Source: Luteimicrobium sp042670205 (GTDB lineage: Bacteria; Actinomycetota; Actinomycetes; Actinomycetales; Cellulomonadaceae). Taken from it: a stretch of DNA of 64,000 nt. Positions 24,181 to 32,991 of this stretch are shown here, in pieces. Location of the stretch: NCBI RefSeq assembly GCF_042670205.1, contig NZ_JBHUWD010000024.1, forward strand, positions 6,062-70,061, given 5' to 3'. The notes under the pieces were generated by a model that was not told where the DNA came from, made no database searches, and saw only the letters and a program-made list of their open reading frames with translations. Each line of letters begins with the position of its first letter. The first letter of the stretch is position 1. The position numbers and the translations under genes are program-made.

Positions 24181-25962
24181 ATGGCTCTCGGACGCAAGGC
24201 CCCCCAGGACAAGCGGAACAAGACCGTCGCCGACCTGCTGGTCGCGCAGCTCGTCACCGCGGGCGTGAAGCGGATCTACGGCATCGTCGGCGACAGCCTC
24301 AACCCCGTCGTCGACGCCGTGCGCCGCTCGGGCGAGATCGAGTGGGTGCACGTGCGGCACGAGGAGGTCGCGGCGTTCGCCGCTGCCGGCGAGGCCGAGG
24401 TCACCGGCAGCCTCGCGGTGTGCGCGGGCTCCTGCGGCCCCGGCAACCTGCACCTCATCAACGGCCTCTACGACGCGAACCGCTCGCGCGTGCCGGTCCT
24501 CGCGATCGCGAGCCACATCCCCAGCGCCCAGATCGGCACGAGCTTCTTCCAGGAGACGCATCCCGACCGGCTGTTCACCGAGTGCTCGGTGTACTCCGAG
24601 ATGATCTCGAGCGCCGCCCAGGCGCCGCGTGTCATCAACTCCGCGATCCAGCACGCGCTCGGCGGCCCGGGCGTCGCCGTCCTCACGATCCCGGGCGACG
24701 TCGCCGACTACGACGCCCCGCCCGTCGTGCCCGGCATCGACCCGATCGTCACGCCGCCCGCGCCCCCGCGCGCCATCCCGTCGCCCGACGCCCTGCGCGA
24801 GCTCGCCGACGCCATCAACGGCGCCAAGAAGGTCACGATCTTCGCGGGCGTCGGGGTCCGGGGCGCGCACGACGACGTCATCGCGCTCGCGGACAAGATC
24901 GCCTCCCCCGTGGGCCACTCGCTGCGCGGCAAGGAATGGATCCAGTACGACAACCCGTTCGACGTCGGGATGTCCGGGCTCCTCGGGTACGGGTCCTGTT
25001 ACGACGCGATGCACGAGGCGGACCTGCTGATCCTGCTCGGCACGGACTTCCCGTACGACCAGTTCCTCCCCGCGGACGTCCGCACCGCCCAGGTCGACAT
25101 CGACCCCTCGCACCTGGGCCGGCGCACCCGGCTCGACCTCGCCGTCGTCGGGGACGCCGGGGAGACCGTGCGCGGGCTCCTGCCCCTCGTTGACGCCAAG
25201 AAGGACCGGAAGTTCCTCGACGAGATGCGCAAGAAGCACGTCAAGTCGCTCACCGGCGTCGTCGGCGCCTACACGAAGGACGTCGAGAAGGTCACGCCCA
25301 TCCACCCCGAGTACGTGGCCGACATCCTCGACCAGGAGGCCGCGGACGACGCCGTCTTCACCGTCGACACCGGCATGTGCAACGTGTGGGCTGCCCGGTA
25401 CATCAGCCCGAACGGGAAGCGCCGTGTCATCGGGAGCTTCCTGCACGGGTCGATGGCCAACGCGATGCCGCACGCGATCGGAGCTGCCTCCGCGGAACCG
25501 GGGCGTCAGGTCGTCGCGATGTCGGGCGACGGCGGGCTGTCGATGCTGCTCGGCGACCTGCTCACCATCAAGGCGTACGACCTGCCGGTGAAGATCGTGC
25601 TGTTCGACAACGCGTCGCTCGCGATGGTCCGGCTCGAGATGCTCGTCGACGGGCTGCCGCAGTTCGGGACCGAGTCCCCGCACTTCGACTACGCCGCGAT
25701 CGCCAACGCCATGGGCATCCCCGCGGTGCGCGTCGAGCGGCCGCAGGACGTGCGTGGCGCGCTGCGGGGTGCCCTCGACCGGCCCGGGCCGGCGCTCGTC
25801 GACGTCGTCACCGACCCGCGCGCGCTGTCGCTGCCGCCGACCATCACGGCCGGTCAGGTGCGCGGGTTCGTCGTCGCGATGAGCAAGGAGATCATGGGCA
25901 ACGGCATGGGCGAGGCCGTGTCGATGGCACGGTCGAACCTGCGCAACGTCCCGCGCCCCTGA
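24181..25962 (+). CDS. poxB: Pyruvate dehydrogenase (quinone), PoxB-like ThDP enzyme
   Basis: 593-aa ThDP-dependent enzyme. The N-terminal pyrimidine-binding domain has IYGIVGDSLNPVVDAVR and HVRHEEVAAFAAAGEAE (catalytic Glu). A central domain follows, and the C-terminal cofactor domain has MSGDGGLSMLLGDLLTI, the GDG-to-N motif ending FDNASLAMV. PoxB proteins decarboxylate pyruvate to acetate at the membrane and reduce quinone; the length (E. coli 572) and GSFLHGSMANAMPHAIGA segment fit. Acetolactate synthase is less likely. ATG at 24181 has GGAG 10 bases upstream; ATG at 24172 is an alternative. Confidence 0.87.
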   Translation: MALGRKAPQDKRNKTVADLLVAQLVTAGVKRIYGIVGDSLNPVVDAVRRSGEIEWVHVRHEEVAAFAAAGEAEVTGSLAVCAGSCGPGNLHLINGLYDANRSRVPVLAIASHIPSAQIGTSFFQETHPDRLFTECSVYSEMISSAAQAPRVINSAIQHALGGPGVAVLTIPGDVADYDAPPVVPGIDPIVTPPAPPRAIPSPDALRELADAINGAKKVTIFAGVGVRGAHDDVIALADKIASPVGHSLRGKEWIQYDNPFDVGMSGLLGYGSCYDAMHEADLLILLGTDFPYDQFLPADVRTAQVDIDPSHLGRRTRLDLAVVGDAGETVRGLLPLVDAKKDRKFLDEMRKKHVKSLTGVVGAYTKDVEKVTPIHPEYVADILDQEAADDAVFTVDTGMCNVWAARYISPNGKRRVIGSFLHGSMANAMPHAIGAASAEPGRQVVAMSGDGGLSMLLGDLLTIKAYDLPVKIVLFDNASLAMVRLEMLVDGLPQFGTESPHFDYAAIANAMGIPAVRVERPQDVRGALRGALDRPGPALVDVVTDPRALSLPPTITAGQVRGFVVAMSKEIMGNGMGEAVSMARSNLRNVPRP

Positions 25963-25969
25963 GCCGGCG

Positions 25970-26521
25970 CTATCGGGCGAGGTCCTCCGGCAGCAGCCCG
26001 TAGACCAGACTGTCGCGTCGTCCGCCCTTGAACGGGAGGTGCGCACGCAGCAAGCCCTCGCGCCGGAAGCCGGACCGCTCGGCGACGGCCTGCGACGCGG
26101 CGTTGTCGGGCGCGCACGTGAGCTCGAGGCGCGCCAGCCCCAGGTCGGTGAAGGCGCTGCGTGCCGCAAGCCGGACGGCGCGCGTCGCGACCCCGCGCCC
26201 GCGCGCGGACGCCGTGAGCCAGTAGCCGACGCTCGCCCGTCCCTGCCGGTGGTCGATGCCGCTCAGCGACACCTCGCCGAGCAGACGGCCGTCGTGTGCG
26301 TCGTCGATCGCCCAGTAGGCGGCCGTGCCCTCCGCGCGCTGGCGCTCGACGGCACGGATCCGCTTGACGACGTCAGCCCGGTCGAGCGGGACCCCGTCGG
26401 AGAACCGGCGAAAAACAGGGTCGGCGAAGCCCGCGAGCTGCGCGTCGGCGTCCTCGTCGCGCCACGGGCGCAGCCGAATCTCGCCGTCGGTGAGGGACTC
26501 GGGGATCGTCGTCGGCACCAT
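25970..26521 (-). CDS. GNAT acetyltransferase, RimJ/RimL type
   Basis: 183-aa acetyltransferase. Motifs seen are IRLRPWRDEDADAQLAGF at the N-terminus, strand and bulge YWAIDDAHDGRLLGEVSLSGI, the acetyl-CoA loop SARGRGVATRAVRLAARSAF, and ELTCAPDNAASQAVAERSGFRREG. These are characteristic of the RimJ/RimL branch that acetylates protein N-termini or small amines. The substrate is unknown. It is convergent with poxB, 7 bases away. Confidence 0.88.
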   Translation of the reverse strand: MVPTTIPESLTDGEIRLRPWRDEDADAQLAGFADPVFRRFSDGVPLDRADVVKRIRAVERQRAEGTAAYWAIDDAHDGRLLGEVSLSGIDHRQGRASVGYWLTASARGRGVATRAVRLAARSAFTDLGLARLELTCAPDNAASQAVAERSGFRREGLLRAHLPFKGGRRDSLVYGLLPEDLAR

Positions 26522-26622
26522 CCCAACCTAGCCTCCACGCTGACGCGCGGGACCGAGCCAGCCCACGTCGACCACGCCGCGCCCGCGGGTGCAGGAGAAC
26601 CTGGAGTCGGCAGACTGCATGG

Positions 26623-27192
26623 ATGGACGTCGTGCTCTTTCATTCGATGTGGGGCCTCCGGTCGGCGGAGAGAGCCGCGGCGGACCGGCTCCGGGGACAA
26701 GGTCATCGGGTCGTGGTGCCGGACCTGTTCGGTGGCCGGACGGCTCCCGGTGAGCTCGGGGCGGGTTCGGCGCTGATGGCGGAGATCGGCTGGTCGACGA
26801 TCGTGGGGCGCGCGTCCGACGCGTTGTCCCGCGTTCCCGACGACGCCGTGCTCGTGGGCTTCTCGATGGGCGTCGGGGTGATCGGCGAGGTCTGGCCCGG
26901 CCGGCTCGCCGCGGCTGCGGTCGCCTGTCTGCACGCGCCCCTCTCGGTTCCTTCCGGAGTGCAGCCCGGCACACCGGTGCAGCTGCACTACGCAGCCGGC
27001 GACCGGTTCGCCCCGCCGGAGCAGGTTGCCGCCTTCCGGCGGAGCGCGGAGGTCGCCGGTGCGACGGCACTGGTGCGCGAGTACGCGGACGCGGGGCACT
27101 ACTTCACCGACGAGTCCCATCCCGACTACGCGGCCGCCGCGGCGGCGGCGACCTGGCGCGACGTCGGGGACATGCTGCGGTCGGTGGGCTGA
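26623..27192 (+). CDS. Dienelactone-hydrolase-like alpha/beta hydrolase
   Basis: 189-aa single-domain alpha/beta hydrolase. The nucleophile elbow is GFSMG (S81), the acid lies in AAGDRF (D127) and the histidine in DAGHYF (H159). The fold order and the LHAPLS and ESHPDYAAAAA segments fit the dienelactone hydrolase family, where the nucleophile is usually cysteine; here it is serine. The substrate cannot be predicted. The gene stands alone, divergent from the GNAT gene with about 100 bases between. Confidence 0.8.
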   Translation: MDVVLFHSMWGLRSAERAAADRLRGQGHRVVVPDLFGGRTAPGELGAGSALMAEIGWSTIVGRASDALSRVPDDAVLVGFSMGVGVIGEVWPGRLAAAAVACLHAPLSVPSGVQPGTPVQLHYAAGDRFAPPEQVAAFRRSAEVAGATALVREYADAGHYFTDESHPDYAAAAAAATWRDVGDMLRSVG

Positions 27193-27329
27193 CCCGGCGG
27201 CCCCTGGTCGTGCCCTCCGGCCGGGTCCACGCCGGGCTCGAGCCGCACCCACGATGAGTTCGAGCGGGCTCGTCGGTAGGTACTCGCGAGCCCGCCGGAC
27301 CGCCGGTGGACCGGACCGAGGAGACCGAG

Positions 27330-27752
27330 ATGTCAGAGAACCGCGCAGCCGACACCACCGCCATCGAGACCGTGCTGGCCGACTCCTACCGCGCGTGGGC
27401 TGCGGGCGACGCCGACGGCATGGTCGCCGACTACACGCCCGACGCCACGGCGATCCTGCCGGGCTCGCGCCGCCTCGGGCGCGACGCCATCCGCGACAGC
27501 ATGGCCCGCGGCTTCGCGGGTCCCCTCCGGGGCACGACGACGTGGAACGAGCACGTCAGCGTGCGGTTCGTGGGCCGTGACGCCGCGGTCGTCGTGAGCG
27601 AGTCGGCCATCCTGTTCGACGGCGCGACAACCGCCCCCGAGTCGGGCAGGGTGAACGCGACCTGGGTGCTCGAGAAGAAGGACGGCTCGTGGAAGATCGC
27701 GGCGTACCACAACAGCCCGGTGCTGAGCCCGGCCCCCGCGAGCACGGTGTGA
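27330..27752 (+). CDS. SnoaL-like (SgcJ/EcaC family) protein
   Basis: 140-aa NTF2-fold protein: ETVLADSYRAWAAGDADGMVADYTPDATAILPG, given by its position 14-45, is the classic first helix pair, and NATWVLEKKDGSWKIAAYHNSP the closing strands. ATG at 27330 follows GAGGAG with 6-base spacing. The stop overlaps the GTG of the ECF sigma gene, and that sigma factor itself carries a SnoaL-like domain, so the two may share a ligand or signal. Enzymatic activity is not evident. Confidence 0.82.
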   Translation: MSENRAADTTAIETVLADSYRAWAAGDADGMVADYTPDATAILPGSRRLGRDAIRDSMARGFAGPLRGTTTWNEHVSVRFVGRDAAVVVSESAILFDGATTAPESGRVNATWVLEKKDGSWKIAAYHNSPVLSPAPASTV

Positions 27753-28720
27753 CGACCGCGCCGTCGGGCGCCGCCGAGGACTTCGGGCTCCGGATCGAGC
27801 CGCACCGCCGCGAGCTGCTCGCGTACTGCTACCGGATGCTCGGCTCGGTGCACGACGCCGAGGACCTCGTCCAGGACACCTACCTGCGGGCCTGGCGGGC
27901 GCGGGACTCGTACGACGAGTCCCGCGCCTCGCTGCGCACGTGGCTGTACCGGATCGCGACGAACGTCTGCCTGACGGCGCTCGAGGGCCGCGCCCGCCGA
28001 CCCTTGCCGTCGGGTCTGGTGGCGGAGTCGGAGCCGCTCGCGCCGCTCGTCCGCGGCGAGGTGCCGTGGCTCGAGCCGCTCCCCGACGCGATGCTCGGCG
28101 CACGCGACCCGGCGGACGCCGCGGTCGCCCGTGCCGGGCTGCGTCTCGCGTTCGCCTCGGCGCTGCAGCACCTGTCCGCGCGGGAGCGCGGCGCGCTCGT
28201 CCTGCGCGACGTCCTCGCGTTCTCCGCCGCGGAGTCCGCGGAGGTCCTGGGCACGACGACGGCGGCGGTGAACAGCGCGCTGCAACGGGCTCGGGCTCGG
28301 CTGGGCGAGGCAGGCGCGGACCTCGCCGACGCGGCCGAGCCCTCGGCGGCCGAGCAGCAGACCTGGCTCGACCGGTACACGGACGCGTTCGTCCGCGCGG
28401 ACGTCGACGGCATCAAGGCGCTCCTCACCGAGGACGTCCTCATGGAGATGCCGCCCATGGTCAACTGGTTCACCGGACGGGACGGGTACGGGCAGTTCAT
28501 GGGCTGGGTGTACGGCGTCGGAGGGACGGACTGGCGGACCCTGCCGGTCGCCGCAAACGGGCAGCCCGGATTCGCGGCCTACCGGCGCGACGGCGGCGGG
28601 TACGCGCTGCACACGCTCCAGGTGCTCACGGTCACGGCGGCCGGGGTCAGCCGTAACTCGGTTTTCCAGGATGCGGAGGTCTTCGCGTCGTTCGGTCTCC
28701 CCGCCCGTCTCGACGAATAG
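27749..28720 (+). CDS. ECF sigma factor with C-terminal SnoaL-like domain
   Basis: 323-aa extracytoplasmic-function sigma factor. Region 2 is at about residues 15-80 (LLAYCYRMLGSVHDAEDLVQ, LYRIATNVCLTAL), region 4 at about 140-195 (LSARERGALVLRDVLAFS, then VNSALQRARARL). The last 120 residues form a SnoaL-like domain with MEMPPMVNWFTGRDGYGQF and DGGGYALHTLQVL. This fused layout is that of the SigG/SigX5 group, in which the extra domain replaces an anti-sigma factor as modulator. GTG at 27749 overlaps the upstream stop. Target promoters are unknown. Confidence 0.87.
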   Translation: MTTAPSGAAEDFGLRIEPHRRELLAYCYRMLGSVHDAEDLVQDTYLRAWRARDSYDESRASLRTWLYRIATNVCLTALEGRARRPLPSGLVAESEPLAPLVRGEVPWLEPLPDAMLGARDPADAAVARAGLRLAFASALQHLSARERGALVLRDVLAFSAAESAEVLGTTTAAVNSALQRARARLGEAGADLADAAEPSAAEQQTWLDRYTDAFVRADVDGIKALLTEDVLMEMPPMVNWFTGRDGYGQFMGWVYGVGGTDWRTLPVAANGQPGFAAYRRDGGGYALHTLQVLTVTAAGVSRNSVFQDAEVFASFGLPARLDE

Positions 28721-28796
28721 CGCCACGAGTGCGCGAGCGATGCGTCGCCCGCGCATGGCGCGGTACGGCGGTCCCGCGACTGTCAGTGGGGACCCT

Positions 28797-28812
28797 TACC
28801 TTCGCTGCTGTG
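28797..28812 (+). promoter_or_regulatory. Possible leaderless promoter of the SLATT-like gene
   Basis: TACCTT at 28797-28802 matches the actinobacterial -10 pattern TANNNT and ends 7 bases before GTG 28810. Transcription would then begin at or next to the start codon. No ribosome-binding site is seen there, which agrees with a leaderless message. No convincing -35 box. Confidence 0.35.
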
Positions 28813-29649
28813 ACAGCGACATCTACCCTGGCCCCGTCTGCGGACTCCGAGCTTGTCGACGCCATGCTTGCGGGCCGCAAGAGGATAAGCCAGCTCGAGT
28901 ACCTCCTCAGCATTTCGAGGCGAGACACCGCGCTACTCCGATTCTTATACCTCACAATGCCAATTGTGACGGCCGGTGCGATCTTCACTGCCATCCTAAC
29001 TTCCGGAGCGCCGCAATATAAGGCGCTCTACGTCGCAACCCCCATTTATATCATATCTGGTCTCATCGGCGTTTTCATCATTCGCTATCAACATGGAGAG
29101 GGCGAGAACTTTGACAGTCCGGCAGATCCGCGCACCCTCGAGATCGACCTGATCGCGGAACGAGAACTGCAGTCTCTCGAATTCAGTGGTGAGCGCATCC
29201 CCCTCGACAAGCGGCAGTATTTCTACCAAGGCGAAATGCTGCGGGGGGTCAGCGACATTCGCCGCAACAGTTCCCGCTATCGTCGAATCAACAATGCGTT
29301 CCAATCGGTGATCATCGTAGGATCTCTCGCAACAACTACCGTTGCAAGTCTCAATAATGGCGAAGGACCGCTGAAATGGGGCTCCGTTGCACTCAGCTTT
29401 GCAGTGGGGATCTCAGCTGGTTTCATGGGCTATTTCAAATACCGCGAGCGATCCTTCTATCTGCAGCAAACCGCCGATGACATAGAGGAACAAATGAAGG
29501 CCTTCGAGCTAGGGCTTCAGCCGTACGCTGGAATGACCGATCAGGAGCGCATTGCGGAGCTCACCCAGCGCGTCGAGGCAATTCGCGTTGCCCAGCAGCG
29601 GCGGGAGCAGCAGTTGGACCAGCCAAGGAATTCGCGGGAGGAGAACTGA
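28810..29649 (+). CDS. DUF4231/SLATT-like membrane protein (horizontally acquired)
   Basis: 279-aa membrane protein. Two helix pairs are seen: about residues 42-95 (LYLTMPIVTAGAIFTAI, PIYIISGLIGVFIIRYQ) and about 160-218 (FQSVIIVGSLATTTVASL, VALSFAVGISAGFMGYFKY). A soluble segment lies between them, and a C-terminal helical tail contains YLQQTADDIEEQMKAFELG. The layout resembles DUF4231, part of the SLATT group of predicted pore-forming effectors in prokaryotic conflict systems. Base composition is clearly AT-richer than all neighbours (ATT, ATA, TAT and CAA codons are frequent), which indicates recent transfer. GTG at 28810 is chosen; GTG at 28729 would add 27 residues. Confidence 0.72.
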   Translation: MTATSTLAPSADSELVDAMLAGRKRISQLEYLLSISRRDTALLRFLYLTMPIVTAGAIFTAILTSGAPQYKALYVATPIYIISGLIGVFIIRYQHGEGENFDSPADPRTLEIDLIAERELQSLEFSGERIPLDKRQYFYQGEMLRGVSDIRRNSSRYRRINNAFQSVIIVGSLATTTVASLNNGEGPLKWGSVALSFAVGISAGFMGYFKYRERSFYLQQTADDIEEQMKAFELGLQPYAGMTDQERIAELTQRVEAIRVAQQRREQQLDQPRNSREEN

Positions 29650-29942
29650 TCCGACCGGTCGCTCAGGCGCGGCGCACCCTTGAAACCGCTCGTGTCGAGC
29701 TGGCCCTTCATTACGGGCGCTGCCCAGCAGCGATCCATAGGCTCTGCTTCCGGGCGTCTCGGGTGACTTCCACTGTCCCAGTGACCTCGGCCCGTCCACC
29801 CTGGTCGGCGATGGGCTGCTCACAGCGCGGCCGTCGGGACGGTGAGAGAACCGTTCCACGCGGGTAACGCGCTCCGCCGCAGCGCGAAACACCGTGTTCC
29901 TACCGTCGAGGTCAGCCATCCCCTCGGCCTCAGGAGGACCCG
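29650..29942. other. Intergenic region before nirB
   Basis: No gene supported in these 293 bases. The first part keeps the mixed composition of the preceding transferred gene. Near nirB, GTAAC (29864) and GAAAC (29886) stand 22 bases apart, a spacing compatible with GlnR half-sites two helical turns apart, but the middle half-site is missing. A strong AGGAGG precedes the nirB ATG. Confidence 0.3.
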
Positions 29943-32555
29943 ATGACCGACACCTCACCCGCGCCCCGACGCCTCGTCGTCGTGGGCGGCGGCATGGTCG
30001 CCCACCGGTTCGTGGAGGCGCTGCGCGCCCGCGACGAGAACCGCGAGTGGCAGGTCACGGTGCTCGCGGAGGAGCCGCGCGCCCCCTACGACCGCGTCGC
30101 TCTGACGAGCTACTTCACGGGCCGCGACCCCGAGGACCTCGCGCTCGGCGACCCGGCGCTGTGGGCCGACCCGTCCGTGCGCCTGGTGCGCGGCGAGGCG
30201 GTGACGTCGATCGACCGCGAGGCCCGCGCCGTCACGACGAGCGCCGGCCGGACCCTCGACTACGACCACCTCGTCCTCGCGACGGGCTCGTCGGCGGCGG
30301 TCCCCCCGATCCCGGGCACCGAGCTGCCGGGAGTGTTCGTCTACCGCACGGTCGACGACGTCGCCGCCCTCCGCGGGTTCGTCGAGGAGCAGCGCTCCCG
30401 CTGGGACCGGCCGGTGCGTGGTGCGGTCATCGGGGGCGGCCTCCTCGGCCTCGAGGCCGCGGGCGCGCTGCAGGCGCTCGGCGCCCAGTCGACGGTCATC
30501 CAGTTCGGCTCGCACCTCATGTCGGCGCAGGTCGACCTCGGCGGCGGCGAGGCCCTGGCCCGGCTGATCCGGAGCCTCGGCATCGCAGTCCGCGTCGACA
30601 CCGCGACCACCAAGATCCGCCCCAACCGCCGCGGCACCGCGGGACGGCTCGACTTCGCCGACGGCGGCCGGCTCGACGTCGACGTGGTCGTCGTCGCGAC
30701 GGGGGTGCGCCCGCGCGACGAGCTGGCGCGCGAGGCCGGCCTGGACGTCGGGCCGCGGGGCGGCGTCGTCGTCGACGACCGCTGCCTCACCGCGGACCCC
30801 GCGATCTCCGCGGTCGGCGAGGTCGCCTGCATCCAAGGCGCGTGCATCGGCCTGGTCGCGCCGGGCAACGCGATGGCCGAGGTGGCGGTCGACCGGCTGC
30901 TCGGCGGCGACGCCGAGTTCCCGGGTGCCGACACGGCCACGAAGCTCAAGCTCGCGGGCGTCGACGTCGCGAGCTTCGGCGACGCGTTCGGCACCACCGA
31001 GGGTGCGCTCGAGGTCGTCTGGGCCGACCCGGTCGGCGGCGTCTACAAGAAGCTCGTCCTGTCCGACGACGCCCGCACCCTCCTCGGCGGCGTCCTCGTC
31101 GGCGACGCCTCCGCGTACACGAGCCTGCGTCCGATGCTGGGCCGCGAGCTCCCCGGCGACCCGGCCGCGTTCCTTCTTCCCGAGGGCACGGGCGCCGCGC
31201 CGAGCATCGAGCTCCCCGACGACGCCGCCGTCTGCTCCTGCAACGCGGTCAGTGCGGGCGCGGTCCGGGCCGCCGTGACGGAGCAGGGCTGCACCGACGT
31301 CGCGGGCGTCAAGGCGTGCACGCGCGCCGGCACGACGTGCGGCTCGTGCCTCCCGCTCGTCAAGAAGCTCGTGTCCACGGAGCTCGAGAAGGCGGGCGTC
31401 GCCGTCTCGAACGCGCTGTGCGAGCACTTCGACCTGTCGCGTGCGCAGCTCTACGACGCGCTCCTCGTCTCGGGCGTGCGGACGTTCAGCGAGGCGCTCG
31501 CCCGGTTCGGCACGCCGTCGGGCGCGGCGGGAGCCACACACGGCTGCGACATCTGCAAGCCGGTCGTCGCGTCGATCCTGTCGACGCTCGCCCCGGCCCA
31601 CGTGCTCGACGGCGAACGCTCGACCCTCCAGGACACCAACGACCACCTCATGGCCAACATGCAGAAGGACGGCACCTACTCGGTCGTCCCGCGCATGCCG
31701 GGCGGCGAGGTCACGCCGCAGGGGCTCATCGTCATCGGCGAGATCGCCCGCGACTACGGCCTGTACACCAAGCTCACGGGCGGCCAGCGGATCGACATGT
31801 TCGGCGCCCGGATGGAGCAGCTCCCCGACATCTGGAAGCGGCTCGTCGACGCGGGCTTCGAGTCCGGCCAGGCGTACGGGAAGTCGGTGCGCATGGTGAA
31901 GTCGTGCGTCGGGTCGACGTGGTGCCGGTTCGGCGTCCAGGACTCCGTGGGCATGGCCGTGCACCTCGAGCTCCGCTACCGCGGCCTGCGCAGCCCGCAC
32001 AAGCTCAAGCTCGGCGTCTCCGGGTGCGCCCGCGAGTGCGCGGAGGCGCGGTCCAAGGACGTCGGCGTCATCGCGACCGAGAAGGGCTGGAACGTCTACG
32101 TCGGCGGGAACGGCGGCTTCACGCCGCGCCACGCGCGCCTGCTCGCCGAGGACCTCGACGACGCCGCCCTCATCCGCACCATCGACCGGTTCCTCATGTA
32201 CTACATCCGCACCGCGGACCGCCTCCAGCGCACGGCGCCGTGGGTCGACGAGGTCGAGGGCGGCCTCGACGGCATCCGCGCGGTGATCATGGAGGACTCG
32301 CTCGGGATCGGCGCCGACCTCGACGCCCAGATGGCCGCGCACGTCGACTCCTACGAGGACGAGTGGAAGGCCACGCTCGAGGACCCCGACAAGCTCCGCC
32401 GGTTCGCGTCGTTCGTCAACGCGCCCCGCACCGCCGACCCGTCGCTCGCCTTCGTGGCCGAGCGCGGGCAGGTGCGACCGGCGTTCCCCGACGAGCGCGA
32501 GACCGCCGTCCCCGAGCCCGTCCTCGTGGCGGGCGCGACCCTGGAGGTGCGCTGA
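29943..32555 (+). CDS. nirB: Assimilatory nitrite reductase large subunit
   Basis: 870-aa NAD(P)H-dependent nitrite reductase. The N-terminal flavoprotein part (about 1-400) has VVVGGGMVAHRF and VIGGGLLGLEAAGAL. A BFD-like 2Fe-2S region with VCSCNAVSAG and GTTCGSC follows (about 425-475). The C-terminal siroheme/4Fe-4S sulfite-reductase-type domain carries cluster cysteines C655 and C661 (CVGSTWC) and C695 and C699 (CARECA). It reduces nitrite to ammonium in the cytoplasm. AGGAGG precedes the ATG. Operon: nirB, nirD, cobA, then a HemD-type regulator; CobA makes the precorrin-2 needed for siroheme. Confidence 0.96.
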   Translation: MTDTSPAPRRLVVVGGGMVAHRFVEALRARDENREWQVTVLAEEPRAPYDRVALTSYFTGRDPEDLALGDPALWADPSVRLVRGEAVTSIDREARAVTTSAGRTLDYDHLVLATGSSAAVPPIPGTELPGVFVYRTVDDVAALRGFVEEQRSRWDRPVRGAVIGGGLLGLEAAGALQALGAQSTVIQFGSHLMSAQVDLGGGEALARLIRSLGIAVRVDTATTKIRPNRRGTAGRLDFADGGRLDVDVVVVATGVRPRDELAREAGLDVGPRGGVVVDDRCLTADPAISAVGEVACIQGACIGLVAPGNAMAEVAVDRLLGGDAEFPGADTATKLKLAGVDVASFGDAFGTTEGALEVVWADPVGGVYKKLVLSDDARTLLGGVLVGDASAYTSLRPMLGRELPGDPAAFLLPEGTGAAPSIELPDDAAVCSCNAVSAGAVRAAVTEQGCTDVAGVKACTRAGTTCGSCLPLVKKLVSTELEKAGVAVSNALCEHFDLSRAQLYDALLVSGVRTFSEALARFGTPSGAAGATHGCDICKPVVASILSTLAPAHVLDGERSTLQDTNDHLMANMQKDGTYSVVPRMPGGEVTPQGLIVIGEIARDYGLYTKLTGGQRIDMFGARMEQLPDIWKRLVDAGFESGQAYGKSVRMVKSCVGSTWCRFGVQDSVGMAVHLELRYRGLRSPHKLKLGVSGCARECAEARSKDVGVIATEKGWNVYVGGNGGFTPRHARLLAEDLDDAALIRTIDRFLMYYIRTADRLQRTAPWVDEVEGGLDGIRAVIMEDSLGIGADLDAQMAAHVDSYEDEWKATLEDPDKLRRFASFVNAPRTADPSLAFVAERGQVRPAFPDERETAVPEPVLVAGATLEVR

Positions 32556-32556
32556 C

Positions 32557-32991
32557 ATGACGACGCTCGAAGCCCCGGAGGCGGTCCCCACGGCGACCAC
32601 CTGGCAGGAGGTGTGCCGGCTCGACGACCTCGTCCAAGAGCGCGGCGCGGCGGCCCTGCTCGCCTCCCCGACCGGCGACGCCGTGCAGGTCGCGCTCGTC
32701 CGCCTCCTCGACGACACCGTCCTCGCGGTGTCCAACCTCGACCCCTACACCGGCGCGAACGTCATGTCGCGCGGGCTGGTCGGGTCGCGGCACGTCGACG
32801 GCGCGACCGTCCCTACCCTCACCTCCCCGCTCCACAAGCAGGTCTTCTCCCTGCTCACGGGCGCGTGCCTCGACACGGCGGGCAAGGCCCCGGTCCCCGG
32901 CCAGGACGGCGACCTCCGCCGCTTCCCCGTCCGCGTCGTCGGCGGTGTGGTGTCGGTGTCCCTGCCCGGCGACGCCGGGTCGCGCCCGTGA
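32557..32991 (+). CDS. nirD: Nitrite reductase small subunit
   Basis: 144-aa Rieske-like small subunit. The beta-sheet core is typical (QVALVRLLDDTVLAVSNLDP, LTSPLHKQVFSLLTGAC), but the cysteine/histidine pairs of true Rieske proteins are incomplete, as is normal for NirD. It follows nirB after one base and overlaps cobA by 4 bases. Confidence 0.93.
   Translation: MTTLEAPEAVPTATTWQEVCRLDDLVQERGAAALLASPTGDAVQVALVRLLDDTVLAVSNLDPYTGANVMSRGLVGSRHVDGATVPTLTSPLHKQVFSLLTGACLDTAGKAPVPGQDGDLRRFPVRVVGGVVSVSLPGDAGSRP

Noticed and set aside
28729..28809. Upstream GTG start of the SLATT-like gene
   Set aside because: The added 27 residues have the Arg/Ala-rich high-GC composition of non-coding background and no ribosome-binding site.
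29864..29890. GlnR box upstream of nirB
   Set aside because: Only two half-sites, 22 bases apart, with the intermediate half-site missing; too weak to claim.
28721..29942. Prophage or integrative element
   Set aside because: The AT-rich gene stands alone: no integrase, attachment-site repeats or tRNA gene are visible.
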